From Hydrogenophaga sp. (lineage in GTDB: Bacteria > Pseudomonadota > Gammaproteobacteria > Burkholderiales > Burkholderiaceae_C), in contig NZ_JAHBZK010000002.1 in the NCBI RefSeq assembly GCF_019635465.1, positions 62,001 through 126,000 on the forward strand: a DNA stretch of 64,000 nucleotides, in the 5' to 3' direction. Both the position numbers and the translations under genes were made by a program. Position 1 is the first letter of the stretch; the number at the start of each line of letters is the position of its first letter. The notes beneath the pieces are model-generated. The model searched no databases. It saw only the letters and a program-made list of their open reading frames with translations, and had not been told where the DNA came from. Shown piece after piece: positions 1-9,488 of this stretch.

Positions 1-44
1 CGTGGTCCGTACTCCGGCGCCTCAACCGGGCGCAGTGTCGAGCA

Positions 45-3000
45 CTAGGTAGCCAGGTGCAAGGCCAGCCAGATCAGAACGAACTCGGGGCGTGAGACGG
101 CCTTGTCGCTGCACGCTTCAATGGGCTCGTCATTTCGTGTCGCCGGAACGATGGCGAGCCGATCTATTTGGTCCAGCAGCCGAGGCTGGCCCTTGATGCG
201 CACCTTGGCCACTTCAACCTGAAAGACAGGCTCTACGCGCTGGCTTGCAACACCAACGACCGCAGGGATCGCTTGCTTCTTCTTGCTACCTTGCGCGGGC
301 TTCGTGTCCTCGCTCTTCTCGTCCTTCACCTTCTTTGGCTTCTTTCCAGAGCGGTCGCGGCCAACGATGACCTTGAACCCGTGGGCTCTGGCCGCAGCAG
401 GCATAGTCAGCCCGTACCCGTCCGGTTCATAGACATCGACGTCATCTTTCGACCAACCGATGCAAGCGAGGAAGCGATTGATCTGAATGAGATGCTCATC
501 GCTGAAAACCAGAATCTGCCGAGCGTCAGCCACCTGATCGCACGGGTGCGACTCCGGCGTCCCGAGTGGTGCGCGAAAACCAACCAGTGCGTCAATCCGA
601 TTCCAGGAAGTTTGAGGGCGGTTCAGCACCAACCGCGCGTACTGCGAGCGCGGCTCGCGAGGGCGTGCCGCCTTTGCCTTACGCACCAGATCTGGCTTGC
701 GGGTAGGCTTGTGGGCCTGCAGCGCCGTAAAGGCCTCTTGCAAGCGCGCAGAGCTCAGCGGGGAAAGTCGAAGCTGCCAAGCGACCGTCTCAAGCTTGAC
801 CGCCCTGCCACAGAGCTTCATCGCATCGAGCGCTACTCTCGGCGTCAATTGCGCGTACACGGCGGCCGCGCGCGGCGGCGGGGCCAAAGGGTATGCGGGA
901 TCCGCATCACAGCGCTCGATATCGAACTTGCGCTCGGCAATCCGATGACGCACCTCGGCCTCAAACGCGCGCGGATTGGCCTTCTGGCAATGGACATTGG
1001 CCCAGTCGTGTAGGAGGTGCGTGTAGTGATGGAAGGTGGTTTGCGGGTGTGCGTGTCCAAGCGTCGCTGCCAGCGCCCATGCAGCGCGGCGGGTTGGCTT
1101 GTCGTGCTTCAAGAGTTGCAGGGAAGTCTGGCGTGCATCCCAAAGCTCGTCGAACGCGAAAGCGGGGTATGTGTCCAGCAATTCGGGAAAGATCAAGCGC
1201 AGTGCGAGCAGGTTGGCAAAAGAGTGCCGCGCGTGGTGGAAGGTCACGCTGTCATTGCTGCAAACGGCGCGCAGTGTGCTCACGATGCGTGTGCGATGAG
1301 GCTGCACCTGCGTCGGGATCTTGGGGTTGACCTCAGAGAAGAACAATGGGGCGTTTGGGTCCTTTGGAGCGAAAAGCTCCCAATGCTTGAGCCAACTTTC
1401 AACAATGAGCTGTTCATGATCAGAGAACGTACCCATCAGCGGAATCTGGCGCCGCCCAGCGAACGACTTGGTGCTTCGATGTCTGGCGCTGATCACCACG
1501 ACGCACGCGCCAGAGGTTGTCACCCAGTCCGAGCGAGCAAGCGAAATCGCCTCGGAAGCACGAAGACCGAATCGGTAGCCAAGCAACAGTACGAACGCAT
1601 CCAACGTTGCCTCGCGATCGAAGGTCACCGAGCGCGGGCACAGGCTCTGCAGCGCGAGGTGGTATTCCGTCGGTGTGATGACATGTGCGGAAACCATGGA
1701 ACCAGTCAGATCCGCACCCAAAGCCGACCAGTCCGGTGAGTCAACACCGTACTCCTTCTCGGCGAATCGATGAAAGTCCATCAAGCGCGCCAGGATGTAG
1801 CGCTGATTCTTCAGGCGCTGGGTCAATGGCTCCTTGTCGTTGGACCGCTTTGTGACATGTGGCCTTCGCAGGACGCGGTCATAGAACATCTCGATCTCAA
1901 TCTCGTCCGCGTTGAAGAGATCGAGCTCGCAGGAGTATTCGACGAAGCCAACGGAGAGCGCGTCCAAGTAGCGCAACACAGAGCGGGCTTTGAGCCATCT
2001 CCCGCTGGCGCGTTTGTTGCACAGCAGCTCCAGAATCCAGGCGACCAGGATCTGCGCAGCGCTGGAGCAGTCCTTGCCATGAATCTTCAGGGCTTCGCTG
2101 ATTTTCCCCGCAACGCTGGCGCGATGGCCGCTGATGACCTCGCTGGTGGGGCTCTTGTCTTTTGGGATCGCGACTTTGAACCCAGCGAACGCCTCTCGCA
2201 CTTTCCGCAGCAATGTCCGGGTGACTTCTTCGCTGCCGCGGCCGTCGTGGACATAGGGGTAGGAAAAATCGTAGGGCTCTTCTTGGTTCTCCTCCGTCGA
2301 GGCTTCGACGCCGGAGCTGTAAAGCTCCGCGACGTCTTCCGCAGGATCTTCATCCTCTTCTTCCTCGTCTTCGGGATCCTGGACGTCAGCGCTGGCCGCC
2401 ACGTCAGATAGCGGAGCAATGAGCCGACCGAACTGGACGCGGGCGAGCTCTTGTGCCGACAAGGACCATGATGGGAGGCGCGAACTTCTTGATGCTGCAG
2501 CGATTCCAGGAAGAACGATGGCGTTCTCACACTCGACCAGGTGCGCGATAGCCTCGATGGCCCTGACACGGTAGTCCCCGGTCGCTTTAACGCCAAGTTC
2601 GTTCAGGAATGGTGCGAGCAAACCCTTTGCCGCACTCGAATCACGACTCGATTGCTCCCCTTCCTTGAGCTTGAGCAATATCCCAAAGGACCGCTCGGGC
2701 AAGATGAACCACGCGAATGGAAGGCCATCGTCATCGGTCCGCTCGGGGTGAAATCCGATGTAAGCGACGTTCTTGCGGATGTGATAGCGAAGCCGGCCAC
2801 TGTTCTTCGAGGTCAAGCGAAGCAGAAAACGAGAGTCGGTGACACGTGCGCTGAGGCACAGATCGAATGCCAGCAGCAGCTCCTTGAGCGAGTGCGACAT
2901 CTTGGACGCGGGCGGCGCGCTCTTGAACGCTTCATCTAATGCGTTTCTCAGCTTGCCGAGTCGTTTGGTGATGCCAATGCAATCTTCATGAAAGGCGGGG

Positions 3001-5984
3001 CGCTCGAGCAGATGCTGGCGCGCCGCGAACTTCGAGCGCAAGCGCACACGGTAGCGTTCGTGAATTCGCTCGGCCAGCTCCTCATAGGCTTCATACCAGA
3101 TGGACGCGTTGGCGCGAGGCGTGTCCTTGTCGTTGAAGAGCATACGGCGACCGAGTTCGGTCCACCGCTCGGGATCGATGCTCTTGAGGAATTCGGCTCG
3201 GTCGAGGGGTAAAGCCTCTTCGTCCGACGCACCTTTCTCGGGCTTCCCGTCGGCAGCGTGTGCCAGCTTTGGGTCATCTGCCCACTCGGAGAGTCGCCGC
3301 AGCAGGTAGGTCCGGGCTTCCCGTAGCGCCTGGCGTCTCGTGTCCTGTCGCGCCCGCAGACGCTTTGCCGAGCCAAAATTTGACAAGAGGGCGACGCGCG
3401 CAACGGACGTGATGGGGATTCGAGTCTGACTCGATGTAAACGTCGGTGGTTCGATGCGCAGTGGCGCGATGGCGTTCGCTAGCTTCTCGCGCCATGGCGT
3501 CTCGTCCTGCTCCCAACAGCGAGTGGAGAAGTCACCATACGTGGCGGCGCCGGACTCGGTGTGGCCCAGTTGTGCCGCGACCAGTTCTTCATCCAGCCCG
3601 AACGAGCGCAGCCGAGTGGCCATCCGGTGTCGAAACAGGTTCCAGGGCAGTGGCCAGTCGAACAAGGCACCTTCCGCCAGCCCGCTTTCATCCACTTCTC
3701 GGATTTCGAGTGCGCCGTCGCGCACCTGGCGCAAGTGAAAGAAGTAGGGCAACGCGCAATCCGGCTTGCCCTGAAGTTGACCGTCGATGGCGTTGATTAA
3801 TGGCTGAAGGTGAATCTGCCCAGTCGAGCGCAAGCTTTCGAGCAGCGCGTACAGGTACGGGCGGTACAAGCCCTCGATTAACTTTTTGACCAGGCCTGGT
3901 AGCGGAACGAGCCTGCCCCAGCGATCCTGCTTGTGATTCGAGATGGCCTTGTCATCAACGAAGAGCCTGCCACGCTCAAGATCGAAGTCGGCAGCTCGCT
4001 CGAACACGGAGCTCACCGGGCGAGCGCCTGTGCATGCCAGCAAGACGACAACGCTGTAGGTGGTGATCTGGTTGTGCAGCTCTATCCAGCCGCCGGGACC
4101 GTTGCCCGCCATGACGTTTATCAGGCTGTCCTGCGCCTGGGAAAATGCCGCGCGCAGCCGCTCGTCGTCAGGATCGATGCCACTTCCCAGACCATTGTGG
4201 TCATCGCCTTGGGAAGGCGTGGTGACTACCCCGCCGGGTGCGATGCAGGCCATCGCCCGGTTGGCTTCTCCCAAGCTCCAGGATGCATACCATCCGGCGG
4301 CTGGTTTCACAGCGTGTGCCGGCACCAGCAGCATGCGAGCCATGACGGCGCTGTTCGTCTCATCGAAGACGACCTGCTCTGCCGTGTGACCCAGCAGACC
4401 TTGTGTAACGCGTTCCAGACCACGCGTCTTGGCGCACCGTTGGTTGAACGCAGTCCATGGAGCCGTTTCCTCTTCTTCGGTAGGCCACAACTTTCCAAGT
4501 GCAAGTGCATTGGGTTTGGCCGCTAACGCTTGCCGAAGCGGTACGACGAGCGCAGGTGAAAGGTCTAGGACCTGGACGTTGGCCAAGGGGCGGATCCAGC
4601 CTGGGTAGGGCTTGCGCAGTGGCGGTTCCTTCTCCGCCGCGATGGATCCCTCAGTGGGTTGGACGATGCGGCGCAACAATCGGGCGCCTTCGATGTCGAG
4701 CGTCCAGGCAGAAGTCGTGGCGTCGCTGCCGAGCACCATATTGGAGACTGTCTCGATCGAGCAGCGTGCAAGCAAGGCCAAATGTGCGAAGGCGCCAAGC
4801 AGAGCGTCCTCGGCGCTTCCTAGCAGTTCGGCCAGCAGCACGCGAAGTCCGTCGATTTCGTCGGGCCGCAGCCGATTCCATGCGTACGGTAGGAGATTTC
4901 GATCTGCTTGCGTCTGCAGCATGTGGCCTTTGCCGAGCCGGTATTGCAGTTCAGGCGGGACGGGCCGGTCGTACTCGGTGACCTCAATCCCTGTTGGCTC
5001 TTCATCGCCCGAATTCTCCAGATCGTCGGCCTTGGCGGAAACGATGGGGGCCCATGGGATTTCTACGTCGAGCGGCCCCAAATCGATGCGGGCCGGCAGG
5101 ACCGGTGGCTTTATGAGGTTGACCTCATGCGACCTGTTATCCAGGGGGATTGGGTCGCCAAGGTGGCCCGCAGCCAAGTCACGAATTCGCCGAAGTGTCT
5201 TTCTTTCAGTGGATTCACCTGCGCCGGATAGCTCTTTCAACTCGGCGATCTGGAGCTCCGCATCGTTCGCAAGCCCGGCGCAATAGCTCGAAAAGTCAGC
5301 GCTGAAGTTCGGCAGCTTTAGAAAGAGCGCGAGCTTTTCTGGATCATTTGCTTTGCTGTCGAGTGCCAAGCGCATCTGCGTTGACACGTCATTGATCACG
5401 GGGCCCGCCGCATATCGTTGTTCAGCTTGGGCGAGCGCTCGAATCAACAGCAGCACCCTTTGTGCTGCTAGCGCGAGCAACCCTGCTGGATTCCCAGCAA
5501 TGTCAGGCGCCGGGCAGGCCAACAAGAGGGCGAGGGGGCAGCTCTTGAGTTCTGCGTTGAAGGTCGCCTTGACCCGCCCTGCGACCTCCGGCTTTGGCAG
5601 AGGCGGGAATTGACGTTGCGCAGCGTGGCTGACCCTGAGCAGACGTCCTGCCTGATCGGAATGACCCTTCCAGGCGAGCAGTACAGCTTGCGTGTCCGCC
5701 TGCACAAGAAACTCAAAGGTGTGCGAAAAAAGTGCTCTTCTAGGCGAGCTGGTCGCTAGCCAGAGGTGGTGGGTGAGGGTCGGAACTCGATGCCGGAGTG
5801 CCCAGGCGTCGAGTTCGAAAACGGGCGGAGAGGTGATCAAGGGCGGGCCAAAAAGAGGGTTGTGGTCCCCTTCTGGTGCAGCGCCTGGGCGGCGCAAGTC
5901 CGCGGTAAGCGTCATGGCGTCCGCAAGGGTCCTCCTCGTGCGGGCGCCATTTCGGGGTTCACTTTCCGCCTTATCGGCACTCAA
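45..5984 (-). CDS. Giant protein with two tyrosine-recombinase cores
   Basis: A 1979-residue protein containing two catalytic-core-like regions of the tyrosine recombinase (phage integrase) family, which break and rejoin DNA through a Tyr-DNA bond. Core 1 (about residues 645-820) shows TGARPVS, then FRHRMATRL (the usual His of HxxR is Asn), then GHTESGAATYGDF with the Tyr. Core 2 (about 1465-1660) is complete: GLRASEA, FHHARHSF (HxxR), LGHAHPQTTFHHYTH. An acidic linker and Lys-rich C-terminal segments are visible. Most integrases are 300-500 residues, so this size is exceptional; it looks like a duplication or fusion within one reading frame. The start used is a TTG without a clear ribosome site; ATG at 5915 is an alternative. 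The role is probably mobilising an island. The recombinase call is firm; the number of active sites is inference. Confidence 0.8.
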   Translation of the reverse strand: MSADKAESEPRNGARTRRTLADAMTLTADLRRPGAAPEGDHNPLFGPPLITSPPVFELDAWALRHRVPTLTHHLWLATSSPRRALFSHTFEFLVQADTQAVLLAWKGHSDQAGRLLRVSHAAQRQFPPLPKPEVAGRVKATFNAELKSCPLALLLACPAPDIAGNPAGLLALAAQRVLLLIRALAQAEQRYAAGPVINDVSTQMRLALDSKANDPEKLALFLKLPNFSADFSSYCAGLANDAELQIAELKELSGAGESTERKTLRRIRDLAAGHLGDPIPLDNRSHEVNLIKPPVLPARIDLGPLDVEIPWAPIVSAKADDLENSGDEEPTGIEVTEYDRPVPPELQYRLGKGHMLQTQADRNLLPYAWNRLRPDEIDGLRVLLAELLGSAEDALLGAFAHLALLARCSIETVSNMVLGSDATTSAWTLDIEGARLLRRIVQPTEGSIAAEKEPPLRKPYPGWIRPLANVQVLDLSPALVVPLRQALAAKPNALALGKLWPTEEEETAPWTAFNQRCAKTRGLERVTQGLLGHTAEQVVFDETNSAVMARMLLVPAHAVKPAAGWYASWSLGEANRAMACIAPGGVVTTPSQGDDHNGLGSGIDPDDERLRAAFSQAQDSLINVMAGNGPGGWIELHNQITTYSVVVLLACTGARPVSSVFERAADFDLERGRLFVDDKAISNHKQDRWGRLVPLPGLVKKLIEGLYRPYLYALLESLRSTGQIHLQPLINAIDGQLQGKPDCALPYFFHLRQVRDGALEIREVDESGLAEGALFDWPLPWNLFRHRMATRLRSFGLDEELVAAQLGHTESGAATYGDFSTRCWEQDETPWREKLANAIAPLRIEPPTFTSSQTRIPITSVARVALLSNFGSAKRLRARQDTRRQALREARTYLLRRLSEWADDPKLAHAADGKPEKGASDEEALPLDRAEFLKSIDPERWTELGRRMLFNDKDTPRANASIWYEAYEELAERIHERYRVRLRSKFAARQHLLERPAFHEDCIGITKRLGKLRNALDEAFKSAPPASKMSHSLKELLLAFDLCLSARVTDSRFLLRLTSKNSGRLRYHIRKNVAYIGFHPERTDDDGLPFAWFILPERSFGILLKLKEGEQSSRDSSAAKGLLAPFLNELGVKATGDYRVRAIEAIAHLVECENAIVLPGIAAASRSSRLPSWSLSAQELARVQFGRLIAPLSDVAASADVQDPEDEEEEDEDPAEDVAELYSSGVEASTEENQEEPYDFSYPYVHDGRGSEEVTRTLLRKVREAFAGFKVAIPKDKSPTSEVISGHRASVAGKISEALKIHGKDCSSAAQILVAWILELLCNKRASGRWLKARSVLRYLDALSVGFVEYSCELDLFNADEIEIEMFYDRVLRRPHVTKRSNDKEPLTQRLKNQRYILARLMDFHRFAEKEYGVDSPDWSALGADLTGSMVSAHVITPTEYHLALQSLCPRSVTFDREATLDAFVLLLGYRFGLRASEAISLARSDWVTTSGACVVVISARHRSTKSFAGRRQIPLMGTFSDHEQLIVESWLKHWELFAPKDPNAPLFFSEVNPKIPTQVQPHRTRIVSTLRAVCSNDSVTFHHARHSFANLLALRLIFPELLDTYPAFAFDELWDARQTSLQLLKHDKPTRRAAWALAATLGHAHPQTTFHHYTHLLHDWANVHCQKANPRAFEAEVRHRIAERKFDIERCDADPAYPLAPPPRAAAVYAQLTPRVALDAMKLCGRAVKLETVAWQLRLSPLSSARLQEAFTALQAHKPTRKPDLVRKAKAARPREPRSQYARLVLNRPQTSWNRIDALVGFRAPLGTPESHPCDQVADARQILVFSDEHLIQINRFLACIGWSKDDVDVYEPDGYGLTMPAAARAHGFKVIVGRDRSGKKPKKVKDEKSEDTKPAQGSKKKQAIPAVVGVASQRVEPVFQVEVAKVRIKGQPRLLDQIDRLAIVPATRNDEPIEACSDKAVSRPEFVLIWLALHLAT

Positions 5985-6835
5985 CGCGACTACTTAAATC
6001 GCGACGACATGATTATGGGAACGCCCTCCGAAGCCGATCCCCGCCAGCCGCGCCAAACCTTGTCTCCTCGGTGAGTAGCCAATCACAAAGGCAGTTGATT
6101 GGCTTCTACCTAGTTGACCCCAGCATGCCTTCGTGGGCACAGCGTGCATTTTGGCCAATGGTCGCAATGGTTGCCGCAGGTCTTCTTGTGCCTTGGCTGT
6201 GCCCGACATGTGCCAACACTATATTGCTCTATGGCCCGTTTCGACCCTTGCCCCGTGCCAGGACGCTTCTGCAATACCTGCGCCTTTCGTGGCGAGTTCC
6301 TACAACTGATCGCGTAGGTCTCTTTCGCAACGGTTTCTGCCTCTCGACCGTTAGAACTGATCGGTTGCACCCAGCCCAAAGCGAGCATTGCACCCTCATC
6401 CAAGATGCACACTTCGCACAACCAAGTCGCGCTTCATTGACCGGCCAGGCTCCAACGCGGGGCCAGCGTTGCGACGTTAGAGATGTTCCAGCCAAGTTGA
6501 CTTGAACATCCTTCACATCGCCGCGCCGACGGGTTTCGCTACCACAATGATCGGAACGCAGTCTGTTGTTATGCGTACCAACAGCACGACTGCTGTTCAG
6601 CTCAATGGGACTGGGTGCATTCTTCGAGAGTTCGTCCAGTAGGCTCTATCGCGGGCGACCACGAATAGGTCTAGTGAACGAGCCAAAACATGTCTTCGCT
6701 GCCGGTAGGTTTGGCATCAACCCGGCCAAGCATTTGTAGTCGCTGCGTCATCGAGTTCGAGCCGGTCTCACGCTATCAGTGTGCGATCCAATGTGAGCGG
6801 CACAAACATCAGTCGCAAGACAGACAAATCAAAGC
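5985..6835. other. 851-bp gap with no convincing gene
   Basis: This stretch separates the giant recombinase from the conjugation locus. Short open frames exist on both strands, for example 6071-6505, but none has a clear ribosome site, a conserved motif or a plausible composition. It could hold an attachment site or a regulatory region for the recombinase; I see no direct repeat or hairpin strong enough to name. Confidence 0.5.
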
Positions 6836-7054
6836 CTAGTTCGATCCCAGCAGTCCTAGATGCTTGCGATAGATGTCCGCAAGCTCCTGTTCTTCCCTCT
6901 CGCCTTCCTTCGAGTCATCAATGTCCGAAGAATCCGTGAACTCCAGTCGCGGGTTCTCCTTGATGAAATCATCTACGATGGCATTGACTTCCGCCAACAT
7001 TCGCTCGTTGGCTTGGCTAGCCGGCGTTGCCTTCGTCTTCCTTGCTCTTTTCAT
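6836..7054 (-). CDS. Small acidic protein, last gene of the sigma/Ntn operon
   Basis: A 72-residue protein starting MKRARKTK, with a basic N-terminus followed by a strongly acidic, helical stretch (DSSDIDDSKEGEREEQEL). The start at 7054 is preceded by AAAGGAG and lies inside the end of the Ntn-hydrolase-like gene (38-bp overlap), so the two are probably translationally coupled. I recognise no family. A small acidic partner encoded beside a protease-like protein could be an adaptor, inhibitor or substrate tag, but this is a guess from context only. Confidence 0.55.
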   Translation of the reverse strand: MKRARKTKATPASQANERMLAEVNAIVDDFIKENPRLEFTDSSDIDDSKEGEREEQELADIYRKHLGLLGSN

Positions 7055-8369
7055 CAATCGGTTCTCCTTTCGCAGACTTGGCGGGACGATTCCTGAAGAA
7101 ATGTTCGTTGAACTCGGGTTGGAAGTAGTGCTTTCGATCGATCCAGACAAAGCCATCACCTTTCGAAATCACTGCCACGTCGATTGGCCCACCGACAGTC
7201 TCATCTTCCCCGGTCGTCATGCGTTTCTGAAACGAGCTCAAAGTCACAAGGGAAGCCGCCACGTGCGCAAGCTCCTTTTTCGGCAGATGCACGACCGACT
7301 GGAGGATCGGCATTCTGTGGTTTCGCTCTTTGAACCCCGAGAACTCCTCGATTGCACTCTTCGCAGCCTTCACGGACACAGCGCTCAATTGAGCCTTGTA
7401 GGCTTCCTTCCTGACTTTGGAGACGCCAGGGAACCCGTCAATGATGGCCTCGGGCGTCTGTACGTATGCTTTCGCAAGTGCCCGGACCACCTGAATCTCA
7501 ACCTTTGGACTGATGCCCTCCAAGAAGGTCTGGGCCATAGAGGATTGTGCAAATGGCTTGATCACGGACGTTTTGTCCTTGCTGATCTCCCAGGTCTCCA
7601 CGAGCTTGTGTTTCAGTTCGCCCTCGAAAACCCCACCAATCTCGTACTGCTGCATGACTGGGAAGTGCTCGGCTTCCCCGTATCCGGCAATGACCAATCC
7701 TGTCAAGGACTCCATGACAATCTCGTCCTTCTGGACAACCAGCTTGGCCAGCTCGTACAAGTCGGGCGTCAGCTTGTGCAGAACTGCGGGCTTCAACCCT
7801 TCGAAGACCTTCATCGTCAAGCCGGAGATTAAACCCGACTGCTTGGACTTCAAATCAGTCGCCACGTCCTTCTTGAAGCAAGCAGCCTCTTTCTTGGCTT
7901 TCCACTCCTTCAAAGCATTTGTCACCACAGCGGTGGGAATGGCTTCTAGGTCCTGTTGGGTAATGCCTTCCCCGTTGTTGACCAAGGCGTCGAATCGCTT
8001 CTTGATGCCATGCGCAATCCCAGTGAAGAACGTGCCGATGAGAAGCTTGTAGTAGTGCTCCTGCACGTCGAGCGGAAACAGCTGAAGGTTGTCAGTCAGG
8101 AAGGCAATGAGATCGGCTGCGTAGCCCTTCAGATGTGGGAAACTTTTTTCGCCGAGCTTGGCGCGGTACATCTTGAAGATGACCTCCCACGGAACACCCA
8201 AGAGCGAAGAGTTGTTGTAGACCATCACGCCGACGGGATGAAAGCTCGAAAGCATGAACAGCTTGTCTGCGTGAAAGAACTTCGCCTTGCCATTGGAACG
8301 CACGGTCGCCGCGCTGTCGCTGGCTAGCGCGATCCCGAGCCGGTTCATTACCACCACTTCTGCCGTCAC
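7017..8369 (-). CDS. Proteasome-like Ntn-hydrolase family protein
   Basis: A 450-residue protein that begins GTG-Thr behind a strong GGGAGGG site, so Met removal would expose Thr as residue 1. Counting from that Thr, Asp falls at position 17 (LASDSAAT) and Lys at 35 (ADKLF), close to the Thr1/Asp17/Lys33 catalytic set of proteasome beta subunits and HslV. The segment VGVMVYNNSSLLGVPWEVI and the later VGGPIDVAVISKGDGFVWI match the strand pattern of that fold. Unlike proteasome subunits it is twice as long, with a helical middle of about 250 residues. It sits in an operon with a sigma-like factor, divergent from Ubl/E2/E1 genes, suggesting a proteolytic or amidohydrolase role linked to conjugation. 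The fold assignment is by eye; no ATPase partner is adjacent. Confidence 0.65.
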   Translation of the reverse strand: MTAEVVVMNRLGIALASDSAATVRSNGKAKFFHADKLFMLSSFHPVGVMVYNNSSLLGVPWEVIFKMYRAKLGEKSFPHLKGYAADLIAFLTDNLQLFPLDVQEHYYKLLIGTFFTGIAHGIKKRFDALVNNGEGITQQDLEAIPTAVVTNALKEWKAKKEAACFKKDVATDLKSKQSGLISGLTMKVFEGLKPAVLHKLTPDLYELAKLVVQKDEIVMESLTGLVIAGYGEAEHFPVMQQYEIGGVFEGELKHKLVETWEISKDKTSVIKPFAQSSMAQTFLEGISPKVEIQVVRALAKAYVQTPEAIIDGFPGVSKVRKEAYKAQLSAVSVKAAKSAIEEFSGFKERNHRMPILQSVVHLPKKELAHVAASLVTLSSFQKRMTTGEDETVGGPIDVAVISKGDGFVWIDRKHYFQPEFNEHFFRNRPAKSAKGEPIDEKSKEDEGNAG

Positions 8370-8404
8370 GTTATTCCCTCCCAGCGGCCGACAGGCCTTG
8401 ACCT

Positions 8405-8782
8405 CTATTTTCTTTGCTGCTTGTTCGAGATGATGCGCGCGATGTCATCAATAAGAGAGTCAAAGTCAGACTGACGAGAGTCATCTCCCTCAAACGCAGC
8501 CGCCCCCTGCAACCCCACATCAGACGGCGGGTTGAGCAAGGCCCGCAACTCGCGCAGCTTGACGGCCGGGGTCGCCCGAGATCTGCTGAGCCGTGCCATC
8601 TGGGGCTTGGCCTCCAAGTTCGCCCGCGCAGTGCTGGCCGCCAAGACCAGTCGCATCGACTTCGCGAGATCGGCTCGTTCCATAGCGGGCATGGCGTGCG
8701 GGGACTGAGCTGCCAAGACTAGGTCTTCCAGACCATCTAGCAGGCCTTCGAGCTGCTGCGCGGCGTTTAGCTTCCTACTCAT
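8405..8782 (-). CDS. Small helical protein coupled to the sigma-like factor
   Basis: A 125-residue predicted helical protein beginning MSRKLNAAQQLEGLL. Its start overlaps the end of the sigma-like gene by 8 bp, and it ends 35 bp before the Ntn-hydrolase-like gene. No known family is recognised. The position directly after a sigma-like factor would suit an anti-sigma factor or cofactor, but there is no membrane segment or zinc motif to support that. An upstream in-frame start at 8842 exists but would overlap the sigma gene much further. Confidence 0.6.
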   Translation of the reverse strand: MSRKLNAAQQLEGLLDGLEDLVLAAQSPHAMPAMERADLAKSMRLVLAASTARANLEAKPQMARLSRSRATPAVKLRELRALLNPPSDVGLQGAAAFEGDDSRQSDFDSLIDDIARIISNKQQRK

Positions 8783-9350
8783 CGCTTGTCCTTCCAAACT
8801 TACGCGCCAAGGTGCGCTGGATCCGCTTTTGGGCGCTCGCATACTGCACTGGGTTCATTCCTGCGCGCGCCTGTGTTTCGGTGGGTGTTAGCCCTTCAGC
8901 CAGTCCATGGATCACATGCAAGGCTTGAGGGTCAGCGGAGAACAGCGCTTCCACTTGCCGGATGGCTTGACGGGCCGCCAACTCCGTTTCCAGTGTCTGC
9001 TCGCCGGCCACAGTTTCTACGGCGCTGGGCCCCTCGTCATCGGCCCCAATCGCAGCCTGCTCAATCGGTTCGTTGGCGGTTCGAGCGCGTACCTCGCTGG
9101 CAATGCTGCGCATGGTCTGTGCTAGGAAGGCGACCAAACTGACGCTTAGTGGCCAAAGGCGTGCTCCGGCCAGCGCTCGGTAAAGCGCTTCGTGCAGCAG
9201 ATCTTCCCAGCTCATGGAGGGCAGGCCGAGCGCGCGCAGCTTGGCAATCTGTCGCAAGGACTGTTGCTCACCAGGAGACAACATGGAGAAGGCCTCCGCC
9301 ACCTGATGGGGGGAGGCCACTTCTCTTGGCTGCGGTGCAAAGCTGGTCAT
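8775..9350 (-). CDS. Sigma-70-like transcription factor
   Basis: A 191-residue protein with the outline of a small sigma-70 family factor. Region-2-like sequence lies at residues 40-90 (SWEDLLHEALYRALAGARLWP, then FLAQTMRSIASEVRAR). Region-4-like helix-turn-helix sequence lies at 140-185 (LHVIHGLAEGLTPTETQARAGM). It would direct RNA polymerase to selected promoters. It is the first gene of the minus-strand operon ending at 6836 and diverges from the Ubl gene across a 138-bp interval, so it may control one or both operons. No conserved promoter pair for it could be identified by eye. Confidence 0.6.
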   Translation of the reverse strand: MTSFAPQPREVASPHQVAEAFSMLSPGEQQSLRQIAKLRALGLPSMSWEDLLHEALYRALAGARLWPLSVSLVAFLAQTMRSIASEVRARTANEPIEQAAIGADDEGPSAVETVAGEQTLETELAARQAIRQVEALFSADPQALHVIHGLAEGLTPTETQARAGMNPVQYASAQKRIQRTLARKFGRTSDE

Positions 9351-9488
9351 CTCAAGAATGTATGCGCGCCCGCAAGCGGGTTGCGGACATGTCCCTCACA
9401 AAAGATTTCTGTCTGGTTAGGGTGTGCTGGTGCGCATATCTAGTTGAGCGGCCAATCACCGCGAACCCAGAAAGGCAATAGGTACACC
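9351..9488. promoter_or_regulatory. Divergent promoter region of the Ubl and sigma/Ntn operons
   Basis: A 138-bp interval separates the starts of the sigma-like gene and the Ubl gene. Promoters for both operons should lie here. I could not pick out a convincing -35/-10 pair, which would be consistent with recognition by the encoded sigma-like factor. Confidence 0.4.

Noticed and set aside
6071-6505. A 144-codon frame in the gap after the giant recombinase
   Set aside because: No ribosome site or domain; apparent hydrophobic stretch is weak and the composition is unlike the neighbours.
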